Shown: positions 1 to 8,443 of the stretch, one piece after another
Numbering within the stretch: position 1 is the first letter of the stretch
Layout: every line of letters begins with the position of its first letter
Assembly (NCBI RefSeq): GCF_024529955.1
Contig: NZ_AP024855.1
Span: forward strand, 372,001 to 436,000
Direction of reading: 5' to 3'
DNA: 64,000 nucleotides
DNA from: Photobacterium toruni
GTDB lineage: Bacteria; Pseudomonadota; Gammaproteobacteria; Enterobacterales; Vibrionaceae
Notes under the pieces: generated by a model
The model's database searches: none
Told to the model about the DNA's origin: nothing
What the model saw: the letters and a program-made list of their open reading frames with translations, nothing else
Made by a program: the position numbers and the translations under genes

Positions 1-2
1 TG

Positions 3-41
3 CCAGAGAAATTATTAACGCTGGCTGAGTCTCGGTGGTAA
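3..41 (+). CDS. Possible 3' end of a CDS entering from the left
   Basis: Frame 3 is open from the window edge and ends with TAA at 39-41, after about 12 codons reading PEKLLTLAESRW. The other two forward frames stop within 30 bases. The residues look protein-like, but the piece is too short to assign. An imperfect hairpin (GGGCCTAAT/ATTAGACCC, about 90-112) follows and could terminate it. Confidence 0.25.
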   Translation, partial: PEKLLTLAESRW

Positions 42-196
42 TCAGGTAAAATTAAACAGGAATATAGACACTGGATTGTTAATCAAATAGGGCCTAATCA
101 TTATTAGACCCTAAGATCATCATATCAATTGCTACCTAAGCGATAAACAATGATAGTAATGCAGTTAACGGTTAACCATTAACTCAATAACGCATC

Positions 197-445
197 TTAC
201 TTATAAAAAGCTTCAACAGTGCCTTTTAGAGTAATAAGCATTGGGTTACCGCGACGATCTAATGCTTTAGGTGACGGTACTTTTACCCAACCTTCACTGA
301 TGCAGTATTCTTCAACATCAAAACGCTCTTTACCATTTAGTCGAATACCAATTTCGAATTCAAAAGCAGCTTCTAGGAAGAATGGGCTACGAGGATTACC
401 AGCAAGGTGATCAGGTAAAGTTGGTCGTGATGTAGTATCGGTCAT
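197..445 (-). CDS. DUF3297 family protein
   Basis: An 82-residue soluble protein of the DUF3297 family, recognised from its opening MTDTTSRPTLPDHLAGNPRSP and the later block KVPSPKALDRRGNPMLITLKG. The function of the family is unknown. The frame extends 20 codons further upstream, but the internal ATG at 445 gives the usual family length and N-terminus, so it is preferred. No membrane segment or signal peptide is visible. The gene stands alone, and its right-hand neighbour (maltose acetyltransferase type) runs in the same direction after about 130 bases. Confidence 0.8.
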   Translation of the reverse strand: MTDTTSRPTLPDHLAGNPRSPFFLEAAFEFEIGIRLNGKERFDVEEYCISEGWVKVPSPKALDRRGNPMLITLKGTVEAFYK

Positions 446-578
446 GATGGTGCCTGTTGAAAATAAAAAGTGCGCTATTGTAGACAATCTCGGACTAACG
501 CTCAAGAGCTGTATGAATAGAAGTAAAAACTAAGTGCTCAATGCCTGTAATATCATTGCTAATGCTCAACAAATACAC

Positions 579-1145
579 CTATATTGCACTGACTTTGGTT
601 GCAAGTGTTTTCGTTACTCGACAAGGATTACCAACAGCTACGCTATTAATAGGAATATCACGCGTTACCACACTACCCGCCCCTATCACGCAATTATCGC
701 CAATAGCCACCCCAGGCAATATCGATACATTACCACCGATCCAAACATTGTTACCAATACTGACATTCGCACCATATTCCTGATGTTGACGCTCGATGGG
801 ATCTAAAGGATGCGTCGCCGTTGAAATCATTACATGTGGGCCAATCAGCACATTATCGCCAATCGTTACTTTGCAAACATCAAGAATGGTCAAATTATGA
901 TTGGAATAAAAGTTACTGCCAACGTCAATGTTATACCCATAATCACAGAAGAAATTCGGCTCAATGTGGGCTCGGTCTTTGATGATAAGTAACCCTTTTA
1001 ATATCGCCATTTGTGCTTCAAGCTGCGTTGGATCAGCCATATTAAAGCGATGACAAACAGATTTAGCATGCATACGCTCAGCAAAAAGCTGTTCATCACT
1101 CGCGTTATAAACAAGACCTGCTAACATTTTGTCTTTTTCGTTCAT
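579..1145 (-). CDS. maa: Maltose/galactoside O-acetyltransferase family protein
   Basis: A 188-residue left-handed beta-helix acetyltransferase of the Maa/LacA/NodL group, which transfers acetyl from acetyl-CoA to a sugar hydroxyl in the cytoplasm. Residues 1-55 match the N-terminal Mac helical domain (MNEKDKMLAGLVYNASDEQL). Residues 70-180 carry hexapeptide repeats (IGDNVLIGP, IGNNVWIGG, IGDNCVIGAGSVVT). His112 in THPLDP is the expected catalytic histidine. Length is typical for the family. The start has a GGA Shine-Dalgarno about 9 bases upstream. The true sugar acceptor cannot be read from the sequence, so the symbol marks the family rather than a proven substrate. Confidence 0.85.
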   Translation of the reverse strand: MNEKDKMLAGLVYNASDEQLFAERMHAKSVCHRFNMADPTQLEAQMAILKGLLIIKDRAHIEPNFFCDYGYNIDVGSNFYSNHNLTILDVCKVTIGDNVLIGPHVMISTATHPLDPIERQHQEYGANVSIGNNVWIGGNVSILPGVAIGDNCVIGAGSVVTRDIPINSVAVGNPCRVTKTLATKVSAI

Positions 1146-1232
1146 TGTGATTTCCAGAGTAAAATAAAGCCACTATTAAAGTGCATTTCTCTATCGCAGT
1201 ATGTGTGCTATTACTCAATTATGAAAAATCAT

Positions 1233-1544
1233 CTACTGACCATGATTAGTCCAAGCCTCAATATCTATATCGTCAAGCTGTTGATAAACACTGATCGCCT
1301 GCTTCGCTTCTTTTTTGGGTGTTTTCTGAGTCGATTTTAAAAAGGCATGAATAATAACAACATCATTCTCTTTGGTTTTAATGAACAATACCCTTGCAGA
1401 CTCCTTACCATTATCGACCCTGAGTTTGTATATTAAGCCTTTATATTTCCATATCTTGGGATTTAACAGCTTTAAGCTTTTACAATGATAAATATCATTA
1501 TGGGTCTGATAAGACTTAAATTTATTCTCAATATTAAGCTGCAA
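1233..1544 (-). CDS. RelE/HigB-like (Gp49-like) toxin, orphan
   Basis: A 103-residue protein whose second half matches the phage Gp49-like/HigB branch of RelE-type toxins: IWKYKGLIYKLRVDNG, then ARVLFIKTKENDVVIIHAF, then the signature LKSTQKTPKKEAKQA. Such toxins are ribosome-dependent mRNA endonucleases. The only in-frame start is TTG at 1544, because the nearby ATGs are out of frame. The N-terminal 30 residues look atypical, so the gene may have lost its original start. No antitoxin ORF with a helix-turn-helix lies on either side, so this is an orphan or decayed toxin. Confidence 0.6.
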   Translation of the reverse strand: MQLNIENKFKSYQTHNDIYHCKSLKLLNPKIWKYKGLIYKLRVDNGKESARVLFIKTKENDVVIIHAFLKSTQKTPKKEAKQAISVYQQLDDIDIEAWTNHGQ

Positions 1545-1692
1545 CTTTTCTGAAATTTCATCAAAAAATCATAAAGGGCTGTTGTTCTATTTTCTTTTTT
1601 TACGCTATAAATATTCATTTTTAATCAATAACTTAATCTAACACGGATAACATTAGGCTCCTCAAACAATGAAAAGCCAAATATTGCTGTTA

Positions 1693-2187
1693 TTACTCAG
1701 GCAGTACCCAATCAGGACGAGGAAAATGGCAGGTATAACCATTAGGTTGATGTAATAAATAATCTTGATGTTCAGACTCTGCATGCCAAAAATCACCCGC
1801 TGGCACAACTTCCGTCACGATTAGTCCCGGCCACACACGAGAAGCATCCATCCGTTTAATCAGATCTTCAGCAATGGCTTTTTGCTCATTTGAGGTATAA
1901 AAAATAGCTGAGCGATAAGATGTACCAAGGTCATTACCTTGACGATTTATGGTCGATGGATCATGTATTTGAAAAAAGTAAGCGAGGATTTTAGTAAAAC
2001 TGGTTTGTGTGGTATCAAAGAGGATTTCAATCGCTTCGGCATGAGTTCCATGATTGCGGTAGGTCGCATTTTCAACATCACCGCCCGTATAACCGACCTG
2101 CGTTGCGATCACGCCCTGTTGACGACGAATTAGATCTTGCATACCCCAAAAACACCCACCAGCCAGTATTGCTTTTTCGATACTCAT
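1693..2187 (-). CDS. msrA: Peptide-methionine (S)-S-oxide reductase MsrA
   Basis: A 164-residue MsrA that reduces methionine-S-sulfoxide in oxidised proteins, using thioredoxin as electron donor. The active-site motif GGCFWG places catalytic Cys12 near the N-terminus. [20 protein letters not shown] and the [12 protein letters not shown] block are hallmark family segments. The frame extends 15 codons upstream, but the ATG at 2187 has a good GGAG ribosome site 7 bases away and gives the normal N-terminus. A further Cys in GYTCHFP near the C-terminus could act in resolution. It is followed downstream by the orphan toxin gene on the same strand. Confidence 0.95.
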   Translation of the reverse strand: MSIEKAILAGGCFWGMQDLIRRQQGVIATQVGYTGGDVENATYRNHGTHAEAIEILFDTTQTSFTKILAYFFQIHDPSTINRQGNDLGTSYRSAIFYTSNEQKAIAEDLIKRMDASRVWPGLIVTEVVPAGDFWHAESEHQDYLLHQPNGYTCHFPRPDWVLPE

Positions 2188-2318
2188 ATCACTACTCCTA
2201 TTGCCACATTGCGTGAACTTATGAGTTTTCATACAACCATAAGTTGATATTTATCGCAATTAGAACGTGAAAATACCGTTTACCAATTGGTGTGATAGCG
2301 GCGATAAATATCATCAAT

Positions 2319-2351
2319 GAGCTAGCTATATAGCTAACTCATTTTTGGACA
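2319..2351. repeat. Left islet repeat, copy 1 (GAGCTAGC stem-loop plus TTGGACA)
   Basis: GAGCTAGC (2319-2326), a 6-base loop and GCTAACTC (2333-2340) form a stem-loop, followed at 2345-2351 by TTGGACA. The same arrangement occurs at 25045-25077, left of the second accessory islet. A second small hairpin (AAAGTG/CACTTT, about 2352-2371) follows. The role is unknown. Confidence 0.6.
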
Positions 2352-2392
2352 AAAGTGTGTTACGCACTTTGCTCTATTTTGGCTGGTAAGTA

Positions 2393-2520
2393 GGATCACG
2401 GCGCGTTAAGTGGTGAGCAACGCAGACCACAGGGCTTAAAGTATTGTGCTGTAAACACAAAAGCCGACGCAAACTAAAAATGCCGAGCATTGGGAATCCA
2501 TCTTAAACGCTTTGTTAAAT
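2393..2520 (-). other. Integron attC site (Vibrio-type, solitary)
   Basis: Read on the minus strand, the 128 bases directly after the stop of the adjacent ORF resemble Vibrionaceae attC sites. They open with an R'' box ATTTAAC (RYYYAAC consensus, 2514-2520), then AAAGCGTTTAAGA, GGATTCCCAATGCTCGGCATTTTT, a central TGTGTTTAC, and close with GCGTTGCTCACCACTTAACGCG. The terminal R' box (expected GTTRRRY) reads GTGATCC at 2393-2399 and is degenerate. It marks the end of a gene cassette integrated outside any visible integron. No intI integrase or second attC is seen. Confidence 0.75.
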
Positions 2521-3216
2521 TTATTTTGCATAGAATACTTCACTCAATTTACCTTGCTCATGTAAATCAATACAGATATCTAGTGCAATGTTCATTCTTG
2601 TCTCAAATTCCTCTTGAATATGCTCAAATAATAAAGCGCATACTTGTATTGTCGTAACGACTAAGTTGCTCAGTCTTTCATCTGATTTAGGTGATATGCC
2701 CATAACCACCTCTTTTGTATCATGATTTGGAGTTGAGTATGCCCCGAGAACGCCTTGATAATTTGGATGGGCAGACTCAGAGAGTATGTTGTAGATATTT
2801 CTAAATTCAGGATCGAGCGTTTTTGAAACCTTATCAATGCACGTTAATACATTGATCATTTCAGGAAACTCTTCATCTCCTTTCCAACCAATACTCAATC
2901 GGTGCATTGTATTGAGCAACTCTGCTAAATCGTGATCTTTTTCAAAAGCTTCTAACTTAAAGCTCAAATATGCTATAACCGCGAATGATTCTTGTGCTGC
3001 TCTAGCGGATACAACAGCAGCAACATGGTTGCCGCTTTTTAAAAGCGTTAGAGCACCTTCACACAGGTCTATAAATCGGTGAAGAACTGCCTCACGATAA
3101 CAGTCGATATTAAAAATCGGACGAAAAGCTAAGTGAACCTTCAAAGGAACTACCTTATCTCTTTTGATAACTTTAATTAACTCAACAACTTTTTCTGTTT
3201 TTTTCATATCGCACAT
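2521..3216 (-). CDS. Integron-cassette hypothetical protein
   Basis: A 231-residue soluble, largely alpha-helical protein encoded on a gene cassette, because its stop codon abuts an attC site. The function is not recognised. The segments RAAQESFAVIAYLSFKLEAF and YNILSESAHPNYQG recall HEPN/DUF5677-like proteins that end in a conserved LSExxHPN block, but this is a weak similarity seen by eye. The start could be ATG 3216 or ATG 3207. A GTTAAGT box (GTTRRRY) at 3231-3237 on the coding strand, just upstream, fits the other cassette boundary and gives a cassette of about 840 bases. It has no operon partners and depends on an external or internal promoter. Confidence 0.7.
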   Translation of the reverse strand: MCDMKKTEKVVELIKVIKRDKVVPLKVHLAFRPIFNIDCYREAVLHRFIDLCEGALTLLKSGNHVAAVVSARAAQESFAVIAYLSFKLEAFEKDHDLAELLNTMHRLSIGWKGDEEFPEMINVLTCIDKVSKTLDPEFRNIYNILSESAHPNYQGVLGAYSTPNHDTKEVVMGISPKSDERLSNLVVTTIQVCALLFEHIQEEFETRMNIALDICIDLHEQGKLSEVFYAK

Positions 3217-3376
3217 AGTCCGAATAATAAACTTAACATTATATTAATAAGCATTCTTACTTTCACGCAAAAGAATGCCCCTAAAATCCCACAATCATAA
3301 TCAATTTAATTCATAAACTCGATTGCATTATTTTGTTTCAAAGTGTTTGTAGGAAATGTAGTGTAGAACGTAAGAA

Positions 3377-3548
3377 ATGTATTTAATCAGTCTTTTTAAA
3401 AACGGAACTCAAGCGATAAATCACCATTTTTATTTTTACTGGTTATATACAGCAAATAAAACTCATCCAAATCACGTTAACGTAATATGAACGAGTAAAA
3501 GCACTAAGTAGGAATGGAGCAATTATGCGTTAATTGACTGACTAGCTC
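3377..3548. repeat. Right islet repeat, copy 1 (about 170 bp)
   Basis: An imperfect copy of 26831-27003. Shared blocks in order are ATGTATTTAATCA-TCTT, AATCACC, ATTTTT, TATATACAG, AATAAAACT-ATCCAAA, TCACGT, AATATGAA-GAGTA and GCAATTATG. It ends in a degenerate form of the GAGTTAGC/GCTAACTC stem-loop (3528-3548). By eye, identity is roughly two thirds. No ORF is present. The rest of the gene-free stretch 3217-3680 is AT-rich with nothing else recognised. Confidence 0.6.
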
Positions 3549-3680
3549 AGACAAGATCGTAATATGTCATTTCTCATTTTAAGAATTAACTTTATTACAA
3601 TATAATTATACCTCTCATTTATCTTGCTCCATTTTCAGTATAATTAGCCATTATTTAAATTATTTACATAGGCTCTTATT

Positions 3681-4331
3681 TTGACTACTCCAGCTTTACA
3701 TCGTGGTTTTATTTTTGATGTAGATGCCACTCTCGTCGATACAATTTCTATTATCAATGAAATATGGAAAACATGGGCAGAGATCAAAAATATTAATTTT
3801 TCTGATGTATATCCACATGTTCATGGCAGAAAAATCAATGAAACACTGGTCGCAGTAGATCCTAAATTTAACAATGACGATGATATCGCCGAAATAAAAG
3901 CCATTGCTTTTGAAAAAATGAAATCTGCAACTGCTATTGAGGGGGCGATTAAGTTTGTCGAACAAATACCACCGAATATGTGGAGTATTGCTACTAGTGG
4001 TCCTTATAATATAGCCAAAACAAGTTTAACGGCGTCGGGTTTTACGCTGCCGAAAGTGATGATTTGTGGGGAAGATGTCACTCAAGGAAAACCGCATCCA
4101 GAACCTTTTCTTGCTGCAGCCAAAGCACTCGGAATACCGCCAGAGCAGTGTATTGCATTTGAGGATTCTCCCGTGGGAATTCAATCAGCAAAAGCTGCTG
4201 GGTGTTACACTATCGCTTTACGAACAAGTCATTTAGACCATGAACTACTCGCGGCGGACACTATCATTGATAATTTCAATGATATTAGTTTTAAAATCGA
4301 AAACGATAATATCCACATTATCTTGTTATAG
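3681..4331 (+). CDS. HAD-superfamily phosphatase (subfamily IA, GPP/DOG-like)
   Basis: A 216-residue HAD hydrolase resembling sugar-phosphate phosphatases. Motif I is FDVDATLVDT near residues 13-22, with Ala in place of the usual Gly after the second Asp. Motif II is ATSG, and motifs III/IV are GKPHPEPFLAAAKALGI and FEDSPVGIQSAKAAGC. A cap domain lies between motifs I and II. The start is TTG at 3681, since an in-frame stop lies just upstream and no ATG precedes motif I. The substrate cannot be determined. It stands alone between the first accessory islet and an AT-rich intergenic region. Confidence 0.8.
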   Translation: MTTPALHRGFIFDVDATLVDTISIINEIWKTWAEIKNINFSDVYPHVHGRKINETLVAVDPKFNNDDDIAEIKAIAFEKMKSATAIEGAIKFVEQIPPNMWSIATSGPYNIAKTSLTASGFTLPKVMICGEDVTQGKPHPEPFLAAAKALGIPPEQCIAFEDSPVGIQSAKAAGCYTIALRTSHLDHELLAADTIIDNFNDISFKIENDNIHIILL

Positions 4332-4690
4332 AAAACGCGGCTAATTCGTTAAAAATATAAAGGCTATCTAATCAGTAGCCATTATATTTTCAAATATCAT
4401 CAATGATTGATATTGGAGTTTTACAATAACAGGGAATAACAATGGATAGCCATATATTTACTTAAATAGAGCCCCAAAAAACAAACTATTCCACTAGTAT
4501 ATTGTTTAATTTTATTTACTATCCAACCACGATAACGATACTATTTTTTCCCGTTATACGGATCATCACTGCATAAATATGCCCGCTGTACACATCAATT
4601 AATCACATGATCAAAAGGGGTTATTTGAGGCTTTATCAATTTTCGTCTTGAGATTGTCCTTTATTATTTTTATTGTTTTTCTAGAGGAGG
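4332..4690. other. Gene-free stretch with one weak hairpin
   Basis: AT-rich sequence. A short hairpin (GGCTA/TAGCC, 4362-4380) followed by ATTATATTTT could terminate the HAD gene, but the stem has only five base pairs. Nothing else is recognised. Confidence 0.35.
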
Positions 4691-4948
4691 CTATGCCTTG
4701 TGGTCAGAAAAAAACTGTTGAATGATTGTAAAACAGATAAAAATAATAAAAGCTAAAAAAACGACTGAGTAAGAACATCTAGACCAGAAAAAGGAATAAC
4801 TATCTGATTTTAAATTATAAGAAAGAAAATTAAACGGAAATCCAATGATTCTCTCTGGAGTAAAGTATGCACTAAACTGTAAAATAATAGCGACAGCGCA
4901 TACACTTACTTTAGCAATAATGCGCTTTATCTTTTGAGTAAAAACCAT
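4691..4948 (-). CDS. Small hypothetical membrane protein
   Basis: An 85-residue protein with two likely membrane segments, about residues 12-30 and 58-78, and a charged N-terminus (MVFTQKIKRIIAK). The open frame continues 13 codons to a TTG, but the ATG at 4948 is preceded by AGGA with 9-base spacing and is the better start. No family is recognised. The gene is flanked by gene-poor AT-rich DNA on both sides, which is typical of accessory or poorly conserved genes. Coding status is moderately supported. Confidence 0.45.
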   Translation of the reverse strand: MVFTQKIKRIIAKVSVCAVAIILQFSAYFTPERIIGFPFNFLSYNLKSDSYSFFWSRCSYSVVFLAFIIFICFTIIQQFFSDHKA

Positions 4949-5266
4949 TCTATAAAATCCTATCTCATTGAAAGACAATTTATTCAAATTTGAATCATAC
5001 CGCTAATTGTGTCAACTCATTAAGTTACCGCCCCCTAAGATCGATGACCTCTATCTCACAAACAGTTAGCGTACCGCTAAGGATGCCTTATATTAAGCCT
5101 GCCTATAGATTACAACTTAACCATTCAGTGAAAAGCACGACTTAATAGCCTTATTATTTTAAATTTTTGCGAGCTAGGCTACAAAACCCCATATCTAATC
5201 GTTGTCTAATCTCACCCTATAAAATTATTTTAATAATCATACGATTGATAGCTAGCGAAGATAGAT
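4949..5266. other. Gene-free stretch, nothing recognised
   Basis: About 320 bases with no convincing ORF, terminator or operator. It presumably holds the promoters of the two divergent hypothetical genes on either side. Confidence 0.3.
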
Positions 5267-5881
5267 ATGAACAATACAATGGCAGCACCATCACAAGCCA
5301 CAATAGCATTAACAGCGCCTTTACTTATTGCTCAAGTAAATGCTGAACTAACGTTACATCCCCTTGATTTGATAAAAATAAAAGGTTCATATTCGCAGTT
5401 TTTTGCTTATTTTCATGCCAAATTAGCACCATCTATTGAAGGTTGGGTTGATATGGTTAATCGTGATCACGTTACTTTGGCAAATCTGGAGGGTGACTAT
5501 AGCTATTTTGCTTTTGCGCATTATCTTGCACGTCAATACGATCCTACACGCTGGTCAGAAGAAGTGATGGTGATGACAAAAGGATTTATGAATATCACCA
5601 ATAAAAAACTCTCTTTTAATCCTATCAGTATTCATTATATCTACGATGATCTGATGACTGAATTATTGGATATTAACGATTTAAAACACCAGCTACGCCA
5701 TTTATTAATTACTGATAATATTAACTATTTATACCGCAATACTCCGCCTTGTTTTCACAGATATGCTATAGATGATTCAAAAAATATCACTAAACGTATT
5801 CAACAGAATATCTCTTTCTTATTCATGCTATATATCAAAACAATCGCGACCACGACCCAAGCAATGATTAACGGTAAATAA
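5267..5881 (+). CDS. Hypothetical protein
   Basis: A 204-residue protein that I do not recognise. It lacks an evident signal peptide, although residues 12-24 are hydrophobic. The rest looks soluble and helical, with many aromatic residues (YSQFFAYFHAKL, GDYSYFAFAHYLARQYD). The ATG at 5267 follows GAAG at suitable spacing. The gene is monocistronic and is followed by a strong 13-bp inverted repeat. Base composition is similar to its surroundings. Coding is supported by length and absence of a competing frame, but function is unknown. Confidence 0.6.
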   Translation: MNNTMAAPSQATIALTAPLLIAQVNAELTLHPLDLIKIKGSYSQFFAYFHAKLAPSIEGWVDMVNRDHVTLANLEGDYSYFAFAHYLARQYDPTRWSEEVMVMTKGFMNITNKKLSFNPISIHYIYDDLMTELLDINDLKHQLRHLLITDNINYLYRNTPPCFHRYAIDDSKNITKRIQQNISFLFMLYIKTIATTTQAMINGK

Positions 5882-5906
5882 GCCAAATAGGCACTGATAT
5901 CAATCA

Positions 5907-5946
5907 CCACATCATTCATTATTTTAAATATTTATGAATGATGTGG
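5907..5946. terminator. Bidirectional inverted repeat, likely terminator
   Basis: A perfect 13-bp stem CCACATCATTCAT (5907-5919) / ATGAATGATGTGG (5934-5946) with a 14-base AT loop, between two convergent genes. There is no long T-run, so termination is inferred from position and stem strength. Confidence 0.5.
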
Positions 5947-5989
5947 TAATAGAAATATGTCTGAGTATCACAACGTTTAAATGACAATA

Positions 5990-7021
5990 TTAAAGAAGCT
6001 GTCTGAGTTTATGCTCAACTAATGGATCGTTAGGCACCAATTGCTGCGCCATCTCTAGCAGTTGAATCGCATCTTGCGGGTAATCGTCTTGATGTTTGAT
6101 CGCAATATCAATCAGTGGCTGTACATCAATTTGAGCTTGATGCTCTTGTACATGCGCTTCTTTTTCATCAATCAGAATATTATGTGCTTTACTCAATAGT
6201 CCTAAACGGTGCTCTGAATACGCATTAGCCTTACTTAAATTCTGATAATAATCTTCTTTAAAACGTAATGTTTTTGTTTGCTGACGAAATTGAGCAATAT
6301 CAAGTTGCTGATAACGAATAAAATCGACAGCAACCTGTTTATAAAAACCAAATTTATTAAGATAAGTGGCATGCGTGCCATGCCCCATACCAAATACTCG
6401 CAAATGGGTCAGTTCAGGATAACGTTTGGCATGTAGGCGATCGATATTATTGGTGGGATCGTAAATGATATAGCCTTTGGCTTTGCCTAAATCAAGATCA
6501 TGATAATCCCCTTCCCAATCAAATTGCTGCGCCAGTTCAGTGCTAGAGCGATTATCCCACGGAGCAATGGTTTTATTTTTAGTACTCACTGGATGGAATA
6601 ACAAAACTTGATCAAGTTGTAATAAATTAGCAAAAGCACCCACGGCAAAACCACCACGACTGAGACCATAACCTAAACGATAGCTAAACGGTTCAAGCAA
6701 CGTAGTAAGTTGTTCAAGAAAGAAAATTAAGTTACGACTACGAAACCAATTACTCTTACCTAAGTGTTGAAAAGAGATAACATTCACACTCTGTTTTTTG
6801 GCTAAGTGAAATCCCCAAGGGGCAAAATTTTCATCAATATCTTGCTGTTGTACGTTAGTTCCCGCAGGTGAAAATGTAAACAGTAGTGGCTTGTTCACAT
6901 CAACAAACTCATACTTAACAAACACATCGTCAAGTAAGTCACCTCCTGACATGGGTAGTTGTGCTTGCTGCTGCGAACGAGTGTGTGTTAGCCACTCATC
7001 TAACCAATACAATAATTTCAT
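5990..7021 (-). CDS. Alpha/beta-hydrolase-like protein with tetratricopeptide-like C-terminus
   Basis: A 343-residue cytoplasmic protein. Residues 40-220 look like an alpha/beta fold: LLFTFSPAGTN, GYGLSRGGFAVGAF (nucleophile-elbow-like GLSRGG), then FGMGHGTHATYL with a candidate histidine. Residues 300-343 (DAIQLLEMAQQLVPNDPLVEHKL) resemble a TPR-type helical pair. The upstream 16 codons of the frame are dropped because ATG 7021 has an AAAGGTGAG ribosome site and reads MKLLYWLDEWL. The exact family is not recognised. A role in carbohydrate or polysaccharide metabolism is possible but unproven. Confidence 0.6.
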   Translation of the reverse strand: MKLLYWLDEWLTHTRSQQQAQLPMSGGDLLDDVFVKYEFVDVNKPLLFTFSPAGTNVQQQDIDENFAPWGFHLAKKQSVNVISFQHLGKSNWFRSRNLIFFLEQLTTLLEPFSYRLGYGLSRGGFAVGAFANLLQLDQVLLFHPVSTKNKTIAPWDNRSSTELAQQFDWEGDYHDLDLGKAKGYIIYDPTNNIDRLHAKRYPELTHLRVFGMGHGTHATYLNKFGFYKQVAVDFIRYQQLDIAQFRQQTKTLRFKEDYYQNLSKANAYSEHRLGLLSKAHNILIDEKEAHVQEHQAQIDVQPLIDIAIKHQDDYPQDAIQLLEMAQQLVPNDPLVEHKLRQLL

Positions 7022-7182
7022 TTTACTCACCTTTAAAAACAACGGCGGGATTGTAGCAAAGATATGCATTAAACAAAAATTTTAGTTAGAACACTAATTA
7101 TTTAAGTTAACTAGCTTAATTTTAAATATAAAAATTTTTCTATACTCTTTTTTAGTTTTTAATCAAAAAATACCAAATAATC

Positions 7183-7213
7183 TTGACCTGTCTATAGCTT
7201 TACACTTCATACT
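7183..7213 (+). promoter_or_regulatory. MerR-type promoter with 19-bp spacer
   Basis: TTGACC (-35, 7183-7188) and CATACT (-10, 7208-7213) are separated by 19 bases, the overlong spacing typical of MerR-activated promoters. It lies 41 bases before the MerR-fusion start, which suggests autoregulation. Confidence 0.5.
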
Positions 7214-7254
7214 AGCCACATAGTAGCAATACACATACACACATCGGATTCATC

Positions 7255-8433
7255 ATGTATTTGATTTCAGAGTTAGCGACCAAAGTCGGAATATCACGTA
7301 CCACGCTACTTTATTATGAGAAGCAAGGACTGATTAAAGGACATCGATTGGATAATGGGTATCGTTATTACAGTGATACTGATCTACAACGGTTATTGTT
7401 AATTAAACAACTTCAAAGTGCAGGCTTAACATTGAAAGAGTGTCAAAGTTGCTTAGAGGCTAAATTGGATAAAAGTATTTTGTCCGAGCGGTTAACTCAA
7501 CTGACAGAAGAAATTCAAACAAAGACCCAAGCCCGTGAACTGCTATTAGGATTACTTGGCGAGCGTTCACAACGAGAACTGCATGATTATTTAAGTAAAA
7601 GCGCACCAAACGTTCACCTGCACTGGCTCAATACACAAGGTTATGACGAAAAAGAAGCACTCAGACTGAAATGGTTATCAAAAGATATGAATGATCATGA
7701 TACGTACATGAAAGATTTTATGACCATCTTTACACCATTAGAACGATGGGGTCCCGGCAGTAAACAAGATACTTTACGTGCAATCTCTCTACTGCCAACC
7801 CAGCAACTGCACCGTATTTTAGAAATCGGCCCAGGGAAAGGTGGATCAACGGTATTACTGGCTAACCATACTCAGGCACATATTACAGCGGTAGATAATG
7901 AACCAGTTGCAATAGAACAACTTTATCAAAAAATCAAAGACTCACAACTGAGCGATCGTATCTCACCCGTGTGTGCATCAATGACAGCTTTACCTTTTGA
8001 AGCTAAAAGTTTTGATGCTATTTGGGCTGAAGGGTGTGTTTATATCATGGGAATGGAAAATGCTCTTACACAATGGAAGTCATTACTCAAAGATAACGGC
8101 ATATTGGTTGTCAGTGATTTGGTTTGGCTTACAGATACTCCAAATGACGAAGTTAAACAATTTTGGCTAGCCGAGTATCCTGATATTCAATCTATTCCCG
8201 TAAGACTTCAGCAATTAAAAACACATGGTTATGAAGTTATTGACCATTTTTCATTAGGTATGAAAGCGTGGAAAAACTACTGGTTGCCACTTAAAAATAG
8301 AGCCAACGACTTACAATCAACAATGCCACACTCTCAAGCATTATTGGACGTACAAAAAGAAATTGATATTTATAAAAAAAGCGTTACTCAAGACTTTACC
8401 TATCAGTATTTTATTTTAAAACTAAACAAATAG
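7255..8433 (+). CDS. MerR-family regulator fused to SAM-dependent methyltransferase
   Basis: A 392-residue fusion. Residues 1-70 are a MerR winged helix (LISELATKVGISRTTLLYYEKQGLI, then NGYRYYSDTDLQRL), followed by a dimerisation helix to about residue 110. Residues 165-300 are a class I methyltransferase with motif I EIGPGKGGS at 190-198, acidic residue in AVDNEP, and PFEAKSFDAIWAEG. Both halves look intact. The methyltransferase domain may act as a ligand sensor or as an enzyme. It is followed after 10 bases by a GNAT acetyltransferase in the same operon. This pairing suggests detoxification or modification of a small molecule that the regulator itself binds (inference). Confidence 0.85.
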   Translation: MYLISELATKVGISRTTLLYYEKQGLIKGHRLDNGYRYYSDTDLQRLLLIKQLQSAGLTLKECQSCLEAKLDKSILSERLTQLTEEIQTKTQARELLLGLLGERSQRELHDYLSKSAPNVHLHWLNTQGYDEKEALRLKWLSKDMNDHDTYMKDFMTIFTPLERWGPGSKQDTLRAISLLPTQQLHRILEIGPGKGGSTVLLANHTQAHITAVDNEPVAIEQLYQKIKDSQLSDRISPVCASMTALPFEAKSFDAIWAEGCVYIMGMENALTQWKSLLKDNGILVVSDLVWLTDTPNDEVKQFWLAEYPDIQSIPVRLQQLKTHGYEVIDHFSLGMKAWKNYWLPLKNRANDLQSTMPHSQALLDVQKEIDIYKKSVTQDFTYQYFILKLNK

Positions 8434-8443
8434 AGATTATGCA

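Noticed and set aside
88..114. Rho-independent terminator near the left edge
   Set aside because: The stem is imperfect and no T-run follows. It is noted only in connection with the possible partial CDS.
534..806. Two overlapping plus-strand ORFs over the acetyltransferase gene
   Set aside because: Both are antisense to well-conserved hexapeptide repeats of the acetyltransferase, and their residues are low-complexity Thr/Ile/Asn runs.
6891..7085. Plus-strand ORF antisense to the alpha/beta-hydrolase-like gene start
   Set aside because: It overlaps the well-supported start and ribosome site of the minus-strand gene and has no recognisable features.
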